Part shown: positions 51,298 through 52,431 of the stretch, one piece after another
How positions within the stretch are numbered: position 1 is the stretch's first letter
Layout of the letters: each line of letters opens with the position of its first letter
Origin: Fibrobacter sp.
GTDB lineage: Bacteria > Fibrobacterota > Chitinivibrionia > Chitinivibrionales > Chitinispirillaceae
Length of the DNA stretch: 52,431 bases
Assembly (NCBI GenBank): GCA_012515615.1
Contig: JAAYYB010000356.1
Span: forward strand, 1-52,431
Direction of reading: 5' to 3'
Made by a program: the position numbers and the translations under genes
Notes under the pieces: model-generated
The model's input: the letters and a program-made list of their open reading frames with translations, nothing else
Database searches by the model: none
Told to the model about the DNA's origin: nothing

Positions 51298-52431
51298 TTA
51301 GTTGGCACCAAGTGAGCTTAACATTTTTGAACTCTGAGATTGAAGCAGACTCATTGCCTGTTCCATATCGCTGAACTGTTTTACTAACCGTAGACGGTAT
51401 TTTTCTATGCGGTCTTCCAGTTTCGTAATCCGCTCATCACTGTATTGGATACTCTTCCTCCAGGATTCCTGGCGCATGGAAACCAGACCCTCTCTGGAAT
51501 CTGTCAGGCTGTTTATTCCTTCATCAATAAGACCCGAAAGGCCCTTCTGAAAGGTAAACGCCACTCCGGTACCCACAGCCCCCGCAGGTGCAGTCAACAT
51601 CATGCCTTTTGCCGGACCGCTGGAAAAAGATATTATATCCCCTTCCCTTGTATCGGAAGTGAACCATTCACTGCTGCCGGCAAGCTGAATCCTGAAGTGG
51701 TTCGCATCGACTTCTTCAATACGGTATTTTCCGCTGGTAGTGTCGGCCGTGTTGCGTCCCAAAGTGACCGCTGAATTTTCTGAAAAACCTGTAGTCGTAA
51801 AGAGCCGCATCACCTCATCAAGGCCTTTCTCCAGTGCCTCTTTGAATTTCTCATCATTGATAGTGTACTCACCAGTTGCAGTATCTGTTTTCAATCCAAC
51901 CATGGCAAAATTGGTATACGTACCCCCGAATTGATCAAATCCCTGCTGAAAAAATGATCGGACCTGACTGAGAATCGTCTTGACTGTCATATCCCCGGCA
52001 AGATCCCCGCTTTTACTCTTCTCGTCTTTGGGATCAGCCACTTTGGTGCTCTCTTTAGAAAACCTCACCAGTGCATTATATGAATCAATCAGTTCCTGAA
52101 ACTTCTTCTTTATCCCATCCAGATCCCTGCTCATCGTAACCGTAACAGATTCCACTGAAACGCTGTGCAGTTCAAATGTCGCACCTGTGACAAACCCTTC
52201 TGCAGAGTTAGTCGAGGAGCTCATTGTGATATTATCTACACTGAAATAAGCATCTTTGCCGGTAGACAGAACACCAGAACCGTCAACACCGATTACGGAA
52301 ACATTCATATTTAATGGGGTAGAGCCCGCGGAAAGTGAACTCATTCCAAGGGCCGATTTCCCTGAAACTTTGTCTTCTATGACCAGGTTTCCGGAAGCAT
52401 CAAAAGAGGCATTTACCATATTATTGTATGC
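51298..52431 (-). CDS. fliD: Flagellar cap protein FliD, partial (5' end outside window)
   Basis: The frame is open to the window edge, so the ATG at 52419 is not necessarily the start. Visible are repeated D2/D3-type strand segments (SVSVESVTVTMSRDLDGIKKKFQELIDSYNALVRF), an inserted beta domain, and the C-terminal helix MEQAMSLLQSQSSKMLSSLGAN typical of FliD. FliD caps the filament and guides flagellin folding. At least 377 residues are present. Followed by fliS. Confidence 0.93.
   Translation of the reverse strand, partial: AYNNMVNASFDASGNLVIEDKVSGKSALGMSSLSAGSTPLNMNVSVIGVDGSGVLSTGKDAYFSVDNITMSSSTNSAEGFVTGATFELHSVSVESVTVTMSRDLDGIKKKFQELIDSYNALVRFSKESTKVADPKDEKSKSGDLAGDMTVKTILSQVRSFFQQGFDQFGGTYTNFAMVGLKTDTATGEYTINDEKFKEALEKGLDEVMRLFTTTGFSENSAVTLGRNTADTTSGKYRIEEVDANHFRIQLAGSSEWFTSDTREGDIISFSSGPAKGMMLTAPAGAVGTGVAFTFQKGLSGLIDEGINSLTDSREGLVSMRQESWRKSIQYSDERITKLEDRIEKYRLRLVKQFSDMEQAMSLLQSQSSKMLSSLGAN

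Noticed and set aside
1..52431. Mobile elements, CRISPR arrays, prophage genes
   Set aside because: No transposase or integrase motifs, no regularly spaced repeats and no phage gene set were seen on either strand.

Overview
The window looks like chromosome of a flagellated Gram-negative (diderm) bacterium of the Fibrobacterota/FCB type. This is inferred from several features together: lipoproteins and PorV-like outer-membrane barrels, secreted proteins with an FlgD-like Ig tail and a YPNPYKP motif, a sigma-54/sigma-28 flagellar hierarchy, two HD-GYP proteins and several TPR lipoproteins. No rRNA or taxonomic marker long enough to fix the phylum was seen. Gene density is high, with almost no mobile DNA, no CRISPR array and no insertion sequence.

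Layout. 0.2-4.8 kb: sugar metabolism on the + strand (TreT-like trehalose synthase, GalT, three unknown proteins, a PfkB kinase). 4.8-9.0 kb (- strand): a PpiC-type peptidyl-prolyl isomerase lipoprotein, a REC-GAF-HD-GYP regulator and a PorV-like barrel. 9.2-10.9 kb: tRNA-Val(CAC) and a membrane-anchored AraC-type regulator. 10.9-15.6 kb: a stress/RNA-repair module (alpha/beta hydrolase, archease, RtcB ligase, BON protein, DUF2267 protein, a small membrane coiled-coil protein, a ferritin-like DUF2383-type protein). I read three sigma-54 promoters here, one in front of each transcription unit. 15.6-17.5 kb: a FlgM-like anti-sigma factor behind a sigma-28 promoter and a GGA-rich leader, tRNA-Leu(TAA), and a second HD-GYP protein.

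17.5-29.2 kb is a flagellar basal-body operon on the - strand (flgB, flgC, a 79-residue unknown, fliE, fliF, fliG, fliH, fliI, fliJ). It is driven by a sigma-54 promoter and followed by a very large secreted protein that appears split by a one-base frameshift. 29.5-33.0 kb (- strand) holds namZ-murU-amgK, a coherent MurNAc salvage pathway, plus a STAS protein. 33.3-36.2 kb is uvrB coupled to a HEAT-repeat gene that also looks frameshifted. 36.2-42.6 kb (- strand) is an envelope group (PorV-like barrel, LolA/LolB-like lipoprotein, TPR lipoprotein, PASTA protein, Crp/Fnr regulator, an unknown secreted protein, AcpS). 42.7-48.9 kb (+) holds a GT2 glycosyltransferase, a radical SAM enzyme, two paralogous beta-helix proteins and an outer-membrane/TPR protein. 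49.2-50.5 kb is hisS with a structured leader. The window ends in the flagellar filament genes fliD (partial), fliS and a FliT-like gene on the - strand.

How they fit: early flagellar genes appear to be under sigma-54 and the FlgM gene under sigma-28, giving the usual two-tier hierarchy. The same sigma-54 appears to serve the RtcB stress module, which parallels the sigma-54/RtcR-controlled rtcBA operon of E. coli. All promoter, leader and frameshift calls were made by eye and are inferences.
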